This document shows positions 7,695 to 13,795 of a stretch of 14,146 nt of DNA, piece by piece (position 1 is the stretch's first letter; each line of letters begins with the position of its first letter). The notes below the pieces were generated by a model. That model worked only from the letters and a program-made list of their open reading frames with translations, was not told the origin of the DNA and made no database searches. Position numbers and translations under genes: made by a program. This stretch comes from Dunaliella salina (Eukaryota; Chlorophyta; Chlorophyceae; Chlamydomonadales; Dunaliellaceae): contig MU069682.1 of the NCBI GenBank assembly GCA_002284615.2, positions 135,557-149,702 on the forward strand. The letters are read 5' to 3'.

Positions 7695-7766
7695 AGCGCT
7701 GACTGTGGGATCTTTCCTTAATGCACACTGGATACGTCCAGCATAGACTTTACTTTTACTTTTTTG
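7695..7766 (+). mobile_element. LINE 3' tail, type 2
   Basis: A weakened hairpin A (GACTGTGGGATC, 7701-7712), linker TTTCCTTAATGCACA, perfect hairpin B CTGGA-TACG-TCCAG (7728-7741), then TAGACTTTACTTTTACTTTT. It is the 3' end of the element whose coding remnant occupies 6178-7644. Confidence 0.75.
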
Positions 7767-7876
7767 AAAGCGCGACGTGTGGAAACGAGTTTATGGGCAT
7801 ATTGGGCAGAATGGGCATGAAGTTGTTGAGCAAGCTTAGTGGTACGTTGGTGATCCAGTGCTAGTTGTTTGAATTG
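7766..7876 (-). pseudogene. LINE C-terminal fragment, type 1, minus strand
   Basis: Minus-strand frame from about 7876: QFKQLALDHQRTTKLAQQLH, AHSAQYAHKLVSTRRAF. It aligns with FKQLGLDNQHAAKLAQQ ... HKLVSTCRAFEN at 11475-11590. It ends where it meets the plus-strand T-rich tail at 7766, so two elements lie in opposite orientation. Its 5' break falls at nearly the same codon (FKQL) as the plus-strand fragment at 11473. Confidence 0.65.
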
Positions 7877-7887
7877 CCCCAGGATAT

Positions 7888-7936
7888 ACTGACAGGAAAA
7901 GGTAAGGTAAGCTAAGGTAATGTGAGGTAAGGTACA
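7888..7936 (+). repeat. GGTAA-type pentamer tract
   Basis: Imperfect repeats of AAGGT(AAGGT) between 7896 and 7936. The same motif recurs at 8143-8160 and, on the other strand, at 9930-9952. Confidence 0.7.
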
Positions 7937-7974
7937 AGGGGTAACCCCGGAAAATTCCGGGACCGAATTTCTTT

Positions 7975-8143
7975 GGATTTTGATTGTAGCCTAATGGGTG
8001 AAACGCGGCCCTAGTGAACGCGGGAGGTCCGGGGTTCGATCCTGGGCACCAGTGAGGACTAGCCTTGAGCAAGTGGGTCCTTCCCTCAATCAATGCCATC
8101 AGACAATGTCTAATAGTGTAGCTTTTCCTTTTCCTTTTCCATT
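7975..8143 (+). mobile_element. tRNA-derived SINE with LINE-like double-hairpin tail
   Basis: An exact A-box match TAGCCTAATGGG (7987-7998) and a B-box GGTTCGATCC (8033-8042) at tRNA-like spacing. The T-arm folds as CCGGG-GTTCGAT-CCTGG (8029-8045) and CACCA follows. The anticodon arm is only partly kept (CGCG/CGCG, 11-base loop), so this is an internal RNA polymerase III promoter, not a working tRNA. The 3' part has hairpin A (GGAC/GTCC outside, CTTG/CAAG inside, about 8056-8080), linker CTTCCCTCAATCAATG, hairpin B AGAC-AAT-GTCT, and a (TTTTCC)n tail. GGTAA tracts flank it on both sides. Confidence 0.7.
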
Positions 8144-8196
8144 AAGGTAAGGTAAGGTTACATCGCTTTATCCGCCTACAAGGGCAGCTGAGCGGA
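8144..8196 (+). repeat. GGTAA-headed dispersed repeat (element X), copy 1
   Basis: AAGGTAAGGTAAGGT followed by TACATCGCT and, about 20 bp on, GCTGAGCGGAA. The same words in the same order and spacing occur on the minus strand at 9952-9884. Homology fades after GCGGAA. Confidence 0.6.
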
Positions 8197-8595
8197 AACA
8201 CAGAGGCCTGTAACCAGACCAGTCTCAAAAAGCAAGCAGTGCTAAAACTGTGTACAAACGCCGGAGGGTGGAGCCCATGGTCTTGGGGCCGGGCCTGGCA
8301 TGCACTGTGCAATATGTTGGCACCACTGAGGGTTCTGAGGGCTGTTCCACAGGCTTCTGTTTGTGGTCAGCATCTGCATGAAACGTGCAGGCTTAAGTTC
8401 AGCCCAGCAGCCAGAAGTCGCTATGCGCAACTGTTGGGCATGGCTTTCCTTGGTTGTAAGGCTCATTTGGACAATGGGGACTCTGCTTGCTGTTGAGGGT
8501 CTGGAACACCAGTCTTTCAGGTACCATCTTGCTCTCTGTTGCTGAACCTGTCCTCTTTCTCTGCTTGTCGTGCTTCTCCCGGTCTGAACTTTGTG
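8197..8595. other. No gene recognised
   Basis: Unclassified sequence between element X and the tail at 8600. Both strands hold open frames of 60-110 codons, none with a recognisable domain or splice context. Confidence 0.5.
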
Positions 8596-8599
8596 GTGG

Positions 8600-8696
8600 G
8601 AGGGTCATATGATGTGCGCATCTATGTGGCCCCTTTTCCTTAATTGATGTAGGGAGGTTTCTTCTACCTACATAGCTTTTCTTTTCTTTTCCTTCT
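8600..8696 (+). mobile_element. LINE/SINE 3' tail, type 1
   Basis: A long hairpin A: GGGT/GCCC outer arms and CATATGATG pairing with CATC-T-ATGTG across a TGCG loop (8602-8632, one bulge). The linker is CCTTTTCCTTAATTGATG. Hairpin B has arms TGTAGG/CCTACA. A TTTTCTTTTCTTTTCC tail follows. No LINE coding end was found upstream, so this may be a SINE or a short truncated copy. Confidence 0.65.
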
Positions 8697-8750
8697 TTAC
8701 AAACGTCAACTGAATGTTGAAACAAAGGTTTGAACTGAAGTTTGGAAGTG

Positions 8751-8795
8751 TCAATTGCTGGAAGAATTTTCTTTTCTTTTCAATTGCTGGAAGAA
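8751..8795. repeat. 15/16-bp direct repeat flanking a TTTTC tract
   Basis: TCAATTGCTGGAAGAA occurs at 8751-8766 and again at 8780-8795, separated only by TTTTCTTTTCTTT. This resembles a target-site duplication around an insertion consisting of nothing but the LINE/SINE tail. Confidence 0.7.
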
Positions 8796-8799
8796 ACAT

Positions 8800-8941
8800 A
8801 CTGCTCAGTATAAATAGTTCCACCAACATCCAGGAGGGTGCATTAGATTGTCTTAGCTTTAGCATTATAAGTTTAAGGTCTGCATGCTGCTGCTCAGCCG
8901 CGTTCAACTGATGCTCTGGCCTTGCGTCCCCACAGAACTTG
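8800..8941 (-). pseudogene. LINE endonuclease-like fragment, type 1, minus strand
   Basis: Minus strand from 8940: KFCGDARPEHQLNAAEQQHA then DL, followed by decayed sequence and VELFILS, corresponding to VGGTIY... in another frame. It aligns with KFCEDTRPEHRFNVAKQQHA at 10831-10890. The upstream Glu of the E-x-K motif is cut off at the 8941 junction with the plus-strand tail. Confidence 0.6.
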
Positions 8942-9016
8942 TAACCTTGTCCCCCTCCTTGATTGATGTAGGGAGAGATCTCTCTGCCTATGTTCTTTCA
9001 TTTCTTATTTTCTTGT
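8942..9016 (+). mobile_element. LINE/SINE 3' tail, type 1
   Basis: AACCTTGT is kept from the UTR, with the hairpin A region deleted. The linker CCTCCTTGATTGATG is followed by hairpin B, TAGG...CCTA enclosing the palindrome GAGAGATCTCTC (about 8968-8989), and a T-rich tail (TTTCATTTCTTATTTTCTTG). Confidence 0.6.
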
Positions 9017-9454
9017 ACCAATAAGTGAGCTCAAAAGTATGCGCTAGCATACAAAGAAAGAGGGCTCACTATTTGTGAAGAGGAAGGGGGTGAAAGAGGG
9101 GGATAAGGGGGGTTCGGGGAGATTTACAAGGTTTACATGAAAGAGGGAGGGAAAGGGAGGGGGGCATGTTTTACTTTTTGACACGTATGCATTTGCCAAA
9201 ACATGTTCCACCCTTACGCTTAAAGTGCCTCTCACAGCCACTTCATCTGATTGAGACAGTTTCAGCTCTCAAGCGTGTGTAGCTGACATTTACAAGCTAC
9301 CTGAGCGTATGCTCAGATTTGTGTACGTTGCCCTGTGTGTTTATATAGACTGGGCTGAGGCACACGTGCAGAACGTGAATCCTGATTCACAGTGCTTTTT
9401 TTTCGGAAAAAGGCTGAAATTGCTACATCCACACCAACCACTGGGTCTTTCACT
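9017..9454. other. No gene recognised
   Basis: Includes a purine-rich stretch (9060-9165, mostly A and G) that could adopt triplex-type structure. No coding or repeat homology was identified. Confidence 0.5.
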
Positions 9455-9626
9455 CCAAATTCTTTGCAATGATATATTATTTTGTCCCAAGAACTCCAGA
9501 TCAGCAAAAAGTACCCACTTTGGTGCAATAAGTGGTCGAGTATGGGATTCTGGTGGTGAAAATTCGGGTTCATGCCGTGGCTGATTAGGCATAGGCCCCC
9601 CAACTGGCAGTTTTCAAACCTACGCG
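9455..9626 (+). repeat. Dispersed repeat R, partial copy
   Basis: Matches 11300-11472 along its length: TTTGCAATGA, TTTGGTGCA, GGTGGTGAAAA, GGGTTCA, GATTAGGCAT, GCTACAG, in order. Function and class unknown. Confidence 0.75.
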
Positions 9627-9829
9627 CTACAGAAAGAGAGCCTGTAACTCTTTTGGCTACCTATTGCAACCAAGCTTAAAAGCTGCCCATCTAGGGGCAC
9701 ATATGCTAGGAGCATGCAAAAAACACCAATGTTTAGGCCTCATCTGACCACCGCTGACGTATTTCATACATGTACGTTTCACATAGAGGTGTAATGTGTG
9801 ATGTTGCTGTCATCCAAAAAAGATGCAGT
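9627..9829. other. No assignment
   Basis: No gene or shared repeat recognised. Confidence 0.4.
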
Positions 9830-9952
9830 TTGCGGTTTCCCTGGGTAGCTCTGACCCTTCCGGGTAAATCTCGGAAATCGGGGGTTCCGATTCCGCTCAG
9901 ATGCCTACTTGAGACATATATAGCGATGTACCCTTACCTTACCTTACCTTTA
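9830..9952 (-). repeat. Element X, copy 2 (minus strand)
   Basis: On the minus strand: AAGGTAAGGTAAGG, GTACATCGCT (to about 9922), then CTGAGCGGAA at about 9900-9890, as in the plus-strand copy at 8144-8196. Beyond this, plus-strand GGGTAGCTCTGAC and GGGGGTTCCGATTCCG look vaguely like A and B boxes, but the fit is poor. Confidence 0.55.
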
Positions 9953-10179
9953 ACTTGAAGGCCAGCAATATCACTCCCTTCGACCACTTGTCTCCTGTTG
10001 AAAAGGGATGGGTAGCTGGCAGGCACACATGGTCAATGCATGCAGCCGGACCTGATCTGCATAAAATCTATTGCAATCTTACAGACTCCAGGTTACAGAC
10101 TGCGCGCAACAATACTACCTCCATCTCGGTGGGGTCCACTGTTAGTCCAGCGCAGACTTACTGCTTCTTGAGGTAGCCT
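9953..10179 (+). other. Unassigned, with a degenerate type-2 tail remnant
   Basis: The stretch 10136-10170 (CACTGTTAGTCCAGCGCAGACTTACT) resembles the end of the type-2 tail, with a damaged hairpin B. The upstream open frame is not recognisable. Confidence 0.35.
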
Positions 10180-10412
10180 TGCAAGCTCGTATATCCGTAT
10201 CAGGCTTCTCAGCATGCCATCCCATTTATGATGAGGGAAGTATGACCCAAACTTCAAGTTGCAGCATGCAAAGTTTGCAATATGCCATTTTCATCTCTGC
10301 CATTCTCAACACAGAGGCCACTGCTAAATTCATGTTCCTTCCTGATTGGGGCAAGAACATGATAACCAACCCATATTCCAAACTAGTTTGCGCTGCTGAG
10401 GGGAACGATCGG
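10180..10412 (+). pseudogene. LINE methyltransferase-like domain fragment, second copy
   Basis: The frame at 10179-10424 reads VSGFSACHPIYDEGSMTQ (His-Pro at 10218-10223), then SLQYAIFISAILNTEATAKF, MFLPDWGKNMITNPYSKL. Order and spacing match the copy at 4481-4640 (FTGFSFCNPAHDDQ ... IPTAAFMLLPSQIGW). It is truncated on both sides and followed by an inverted tail. Confidence 0.5.
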
Positions 10413-10414
10413 TC

Positions 10415-10487
10415 GCGGAGGAAATAAAAAAATTAGAAAAAAATTATGTAGGCAGAGGAAATCTCCCTGCATACAATCAAGGAAAAG
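10415..10487 (-). mobile_element. LINE/SINE 3' tail, type 1, minus strand
   Basis: On the minus strand: GGGCTTTTCCTTGATTGTAT, then hairpin B (TGTA/TACA outer, GCAG...CTCTGC inner, about 10470-10447), then TAATTTTTTTCTAATTTTTT. The upstream boundary merges into the plus-strand endonuclease fragment. Confidence 0.6.
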
Positions 10488-11012
10488 CCCTCAGCAAGAG
10501 TCCAATAGGGGCAGGCCTAGTACATAAAGACAAAGGAAGCGATTGTAAGCTTGCTCAACAAAACCTCCAACTCCCTACACTTTCCTCAAACAGAACTTTA
10601 CCTGCGTACTTCTTCCCTCGTAACCTTCCAGAGAGGAAAAGACTCAACTCCAGTCGACCTGATGCTGCCTTGATCACCCCTTTGAAAGCCAAGCATACTT
10701 CAAAGGTGTTTCTCCTACCAATTCCCATCACGCTGTGTGCAGCTCCCCACAGAGGACCACCAGAACTAGCCGCATGAGGCAACCCCATGAACTTTATGCA
10801 AATAAACGTCATGTGCACCTCATAGAAATCAAGTTCTGTGAAGACACAAGGCCAGAGCATCGATTCAACGTGGCAAAGCAGCAGCATGCAGACCTTTGTA
10901 AACTTAATAACACTAAAGCCGTTACAATTCACCCTATTCTCCTGAGTGTAGGTGGAACTATTTACGCTGAACATACCCTGAAGCAATCCAAACAACTAGG
11001 AGTGGACCAGAG
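10480..11012 (+). pseudogene. LINE endonuclease-like domain, type 1, best-preserved copy
   Basis: Frame 2 from about 10487: ALSKSPIGAGLVHKDKGSD, LAQQNLQLPTLSSNRTLPAY, FFPRNLPERKRLNSSRPDAA (Asp 10661-10663), LITPLKAKHTSKV. After a frameshift near 10705: QPHELYANKRHVHLIEIKFC (Glu 10825-10827, Lys 10831-10833), EDTRPEHRFNVAKQQHADLC, KAVTIHPILLSVGGTIYAEH, TLKQSKQLGVDQ. This shows RPD...E-x-K with both putative catalytic elements intact, in different frames. The protein would act as the LINE's target-nicking nuclease if the PD-(D/E)xK reading is right. It is interrupted at 11012 by repeat R; the C-terminus resumes at 11473. Confidence 0.7.
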
Positions 11013-11072
11013 GGGGGGCAGCTGGCCAATTTGCCAGACATGCTTTTTCCCATCTTTCTTTCTCAAATCAAA

Positions 11073-11472
11073 CCACAACTAACGTATTTATTCTATAAAA
11101 CATCAAGATCACCAAGAAATCATTGAAATCAGAGGACCCCAGATTACTCCCCTGGCCTCAGATCAACCAAAAATGGCCTACAACCCCACCCTGGGACTGA
11201 ATTTCCACCCTCAAAAATATTTTCCCATAAGTCATTTATGACATGCTAACATCCTGTATGTTCAAAAATAGGAAACAATGAAGTTTAATTCCTCTTCATT
11301 ATTTTTGCAATGACATCATTTTGTTACACAGACTCCAAATCACTAAAAATCACCCAATTTGGTGCAGTGGCTGGTCAGATATGGAGATTTGGTGGTGAAA
11401 ACTAGGGTTCACGCCGCGGCTAATTAGGCATGGGCTCCGTGACCGGCAGGTTTGAAACCCATTAGCTACAGA
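11073..11472 (+). repeat. Dispersed repeat R, longest copy
   Basis: The left half matches 13796-14000 (GGCCTCAGATCA, ATGGCC, CACCCTGGGAC, ATGCTAACATCCTG); the right half matches 9455-9626. It separates two pieces of a LINE coding region, so it probably inserted there. No coding capacity or terminal inverted repeats were seen. Confidence 0.75.
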
Positions 11473-11654
11473 TAATTCAAACAGCTGGGATTGGATAACC
11501 AGCATGCCGCTAAACTTGCTCAACAAGCTCATGCCCATTCTGCTCAATTTGTCCATAAACTGGTCTCCACATGCCGCGCTTTTGAAAACAAGAATACTTT
11601 CAACAGCAGGTTCTAGAGCCAGGTGGTTTTAGTAACCCTCCTGATCCCAATTAG
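11473..11654 (+). pseudogene. LINE C-terminus, type 1, ends SNPPDPN
   Basis: Reads FKQLGLDNQHAAKLAQQAHA, HSAQFVHKLVSTCRAFENKN, then after a frameshift QVLEPGGFSNPPDPN and TAG (11652-11654). It is homologous to the minus-strand pieces at 7766-7876 (first part) and 4226-4292 (last part). The type-1 tail starts about 40 bp downstream. Confidence 0.7.
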
Positions 11655-11795
11655 CTTCCTCTTTTTCATACCTTGTGGTGGAGGGGACTTACGGCTCTTC
11701 TCGAGCCAATGTGTCTCCTTTTCCTTAATTCATGTAGGGAGATATTCTCTGCCTACGAAGTTTTTCCTTCCTTTTTCTTTTCTTTTCTGGTTGAT
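11655..11795 (+). mobile_element. LINE 3' tail, type 1, reference copy
   Basis: ATACCTTGTGGTGGAGGGGA, hairpin A GGCTC-TTCTC-GAGCC (11693-11707), linker GTGTCTCCTTTTCCTTAATT, hairpin B GTAGG...CCTAC (11734-11756) with further internal pairing, and a (TTTTC)n tail to about 11790. It is directly attached to a coding end, so it defines the 3' UTR of this LINE family. Confidence 0.75.
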
Positions 11796-11904
11796 GTGAC
11801 AGGCTTGATAAAAAAAGTAGAACCTCTGCGTCCATGGGGCTTCCGACTCATCTGGTCCAGATTGGTTTGATGGAGTTGCAGGGGAAATATGGGGGGAAAA
11901 CTTA

Positions 11905-11996
11905 TGTGCAAGGGAAAGAAAAGAAAAACTTTGTTGGCAGAGATAAGTCTATCCCACATCAATCAGGGAAGAGGAGACACATTCGCTCCCCATGAG
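11905..11996 (-). mobile_element. LINE/SINE 3' tail, type 1, minus strand
   Basis: On the minus strand: GGGGACTCATGGCTCATGGG, where GCTC can pair with a shifted GAGC, then GTGTCTCCTCTTCCCTGATT, a weakened hairpin B, and TTTTTCTTTTCTTTCCC. No coding end is attached. Confidence 0.65.
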
Positions 11997-12171
11997 CCAT
12001 GAGTCCCCTTCACTGCAAAGGGTGCAGCAATGACATGCTGGAAAACCTACTTGAGTCAAGTCTCTGCTGGACACTGAACTGCATGCTCAAAAGACAGGAC
12101 CAGGAAAAATGTTTTTTTGGCTTCGGTTTTTCAAATGAAAGGGGACTTGTTGTTGGAAGCTTAGGAAAAAT

Positions 12172-12369
12172 GGTTTGTACATTCTATGGTGTGTGCTGCA
12201 TACATAGCGCGCTAGGCCCTGTTTTTAGCATAGGTTAGCATAAACCCTTAGCATACATAGCGCGCTAGGCCCTGTTTTTAGCATAAGTTAGCATATACCC
12301 CAAACCCTTTAGGTTTGTACATTCTATGGTGTGTGCTGCATACATAGCGCGCTAGGCCCTGTTTTTAGC
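12172..12369 (+). repeat. Tandem duplication with identical 58-bp units
   Basis: 12172-12229 and 12312-12369 are identical over 58 bp (GGTTTGTACATTC ... CCCTGTTTTTAGC). A 33-bp part of the unit occurs a third time at 12251-12283. The core contains the palindrome AGCGCGCT. Identity implies a recent event or gene conversion. Confidence 0.95.
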
Positions 12370-12530
12370 TACATGCTCCCAGCCCTCTATCTGGCAGTTC
12401 TGTTCACACGTAAATTGCTCCATTGATGCAGGACATTTGCCCTTGTGCCTGTGTGCTTTCATCTCCCTGGTCCTACATCCCGCCTGCCCTACCCTGCCAT
12501 TGCCGGTTCATGCTCCCGCAGGGCCCCTTC

Positions 12531-12697
12531 AGACCTGCACAGCACCACCACCAAATACAAAGGCTGTCTGAGATTTGAGATGTGTACCAAAGCCAAACAC
12601 CGAAGGCTTCCTGAGACCTGCACAGCACCATAACCAAACACCAAAGGTTACCTGGAAACCTACACAGCACTATGAGCACAAACCTGTAAAGAATGGG
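12531..12697 (+). repeat. Degenerate about 42-bp minisatellite
   Basis: Four units start at about 12531, 12571, 12614 and 12656, sharing AGACCTGCACAGCACCA and CCAAACACCAAAGG. Confidence 0.75.
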
Positions 12698-12754
12698 TGG
12701 CTTTCCACGGCACAGAATCTGAGTCATACCCAGACAGCCACTAAGAAGAGAAGG

Positions 12755-12756
<2 letters not shown>

Positions 12757-12841
<85 letters not shown>
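12757..12841. repeat. (CA)n microsatellite
   Basis: About 42 uninterrupted CA units, the longest simple repeat in the window. Confidence 0.99.
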
Positions 12842-12844
<3 letters not shown>

Positions 12845-12940
12845 ATGAGCCATGGCATCTTGGACCTTCAAGAGTGCAACAACCTGGATATGTCCTCCGG
12901 GAAAAAAAATCTCACACATCTCCCTCCCTGCTTGCCGGCA

Positions 12941-13055
12941 GCTTCCAACTAGTTTTGCTTGCAGGCAGCTTCCAGCTGCTTTGCTTGACGCTTCCAGCTG
13001 GTTTGCTTGCAGCTACCTGCTGGTTTGCTTGCAGCTTCCAGCTGGTTTGCTTGGC
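12941..13055 (+). repeat. 22-bp minisatellite
   Basis: Five units begin at 12941, 12968, 12990, 13012 and 13034, with consensus GCTTCCAGCTGGTTTGCTTG. A further GCTTCCAGC at 13146 starts a partial duplication of the following CATGCATTG...GCTAT stretch (13078-13101 and 13163-13188). Confidence 0.85.
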
Positions 13056-13204
13056 CCCGTTCTCGCGGATTTTGCGCATGCATTGCATGCTGCATGCTAT
13101 ACCTTTCTGGTTTGTGCTTTCACCCCACTGCTCACGAGAGATCAGCTTCCAGCCAATTTTCACATGCATTGTACGCTGCCTGCTATCCCATGCTGGTTAC
13201 AAAA

Positions 13205-13292
13205 TAGTGAATAGAAAAGCCTACACAGGCCAGAGGCCGCGTGTATTAAGGGAAGGTCCCCTAACTAGCATGCTAGCAGGGGCCTCACCAAC
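13205..13292 (-). mobile_element. LINE/SINE 3' tail, type 2, minus strand
   Basis: On the minus strand: GGTGAGGCC, hairpin A with outer CCCCT/AGGGG and inner palindrome CTAGCATGCTAG (13282-13258), linker ACCTTCCCTTAATACACGC, hairpin B GGCC-TCT-GGCC (13237-13227), and a CTTTTCTATTC tail. Confidence 0.65.
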
Positions 13293-13361
13293 ATGCTGCT
13301 TTCTTGCTGCTCACCCCACTGCTCTTGAGGAATGCAATTTGGTTGGACTCGCTGTTGGTGT

Positions 13362-13438
13362 CAGTGCTGACCTTCAGGTCTTTCCTTTAAACATGCTGGT
13401 CATCCAGCGGAGACCTTTCACCCTTTCTTTTAAGGATG
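13362..13438 (+). mobile_element. LINE/SINE 3' tail, type 2
   Basis: Hairpin A GACC-TTCA-GGTC (13369-13380), linker TTTCCTTTAAACAT, hairpin B GCTGG-TCAT-CCAGC (13395-13408), tail CACCCTTTCTTTTAAGG. Both stems differ from the copy at 3619 by paired, compensated changes. Confidence 0.7.
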
Positions 13439-13525
13439 AGAGGAAAGGGCATGTCAAATGTTCTCTTCAATAAACAGGCTAGCAGTCAGTCATCGTGACT
13501 GGAGGCCTATTTTCCTTGTATTCTC
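13439..13525 (+). mobile_element. LINE/SINE 3' tail, third subtype
   Basis: Hairpin B with GGC/GCC (13477-13479 with 13505-13507) and CAGTCA/TGACTG (13483-13488 with 13496-13501), then a T-rich tail with CCTTGTA. It is nearly identical to 4062-4110. Hairpin A is not clear. It follows the previous tail directly. Confidence 0.65.
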
Positions 13526-13589
13526 GTAACCTTCCATGCCGACCAAGCTGTCGATGCCCCGTATGGGCCTTCAGACCTTCCTGCTTGCT

Positions 13590-13690
13590 CATACCCTTTG
13601 AATTCTAGCTTGCTATCAGGGGATCTTCTCTTAACAAATGGCCTCTGGCTTGAATAGACTTTTCTTTTCTATTTCTTTTGAATCTTCCTT
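13590..13690 (+). mobile_element. LINE/SINE 3' tail, type 2
   Basis: Hairpin A with CCC/GGG outer arms and TAGC-TT-GCTA inner arms (13594-13621), linker ATCTTCTCTTAACAAATG, hairpin B GGCC-TCT-GGCT (13640-13650), tail AGACTTTTCTTTTC. Homologous to the minus-strand copy at 13205-13292. Confidence 0.6.
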
Positions 13691-13795
13691 GAGCCTGCAC
13701 TTTTCACTGTTCCATACTTTTCCAGAGGGGGCCGACAGGCCCAAATTGCTGTAAATGTTCTTCCCTGCCAATACTTTCCGAATTTGACCTTGCCA

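Noticed and set aside
7980..8050. Functional tRNA gene
   Set aside because: The acceptor stem is not formed and the anticodon loop is enlarged; this is a SINE head.
8239..8725. Overlapping open frames on both strands
   Set aside because: No domain, no splice support and no repeat homology; likely chance.
9060..9165. Purine-rich tract as a regulatory element
   Set aside because: Composition alone gives no support for a function.
9835..9895. Third tRNA-like head (GGGTAGCTCTGAC, GGGGGTTCCGATTCCG)
   Set aside because: The A box is poor, the B box has an extra base and no arms fold convincingly.
11360..11462. Pol III boxes in repeat R (TGGTGCAGTGG, GGTTTGAAACCC)
   Set aside because: Individually suggestive, but spacing is wrong for a tRNA and the B-like box is not kept in the copy at 9605.
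12575..12952. Open frame of 125 codons
   Set aside because: It runs through the 42-bp minisatellite and the (CA)n repeat.
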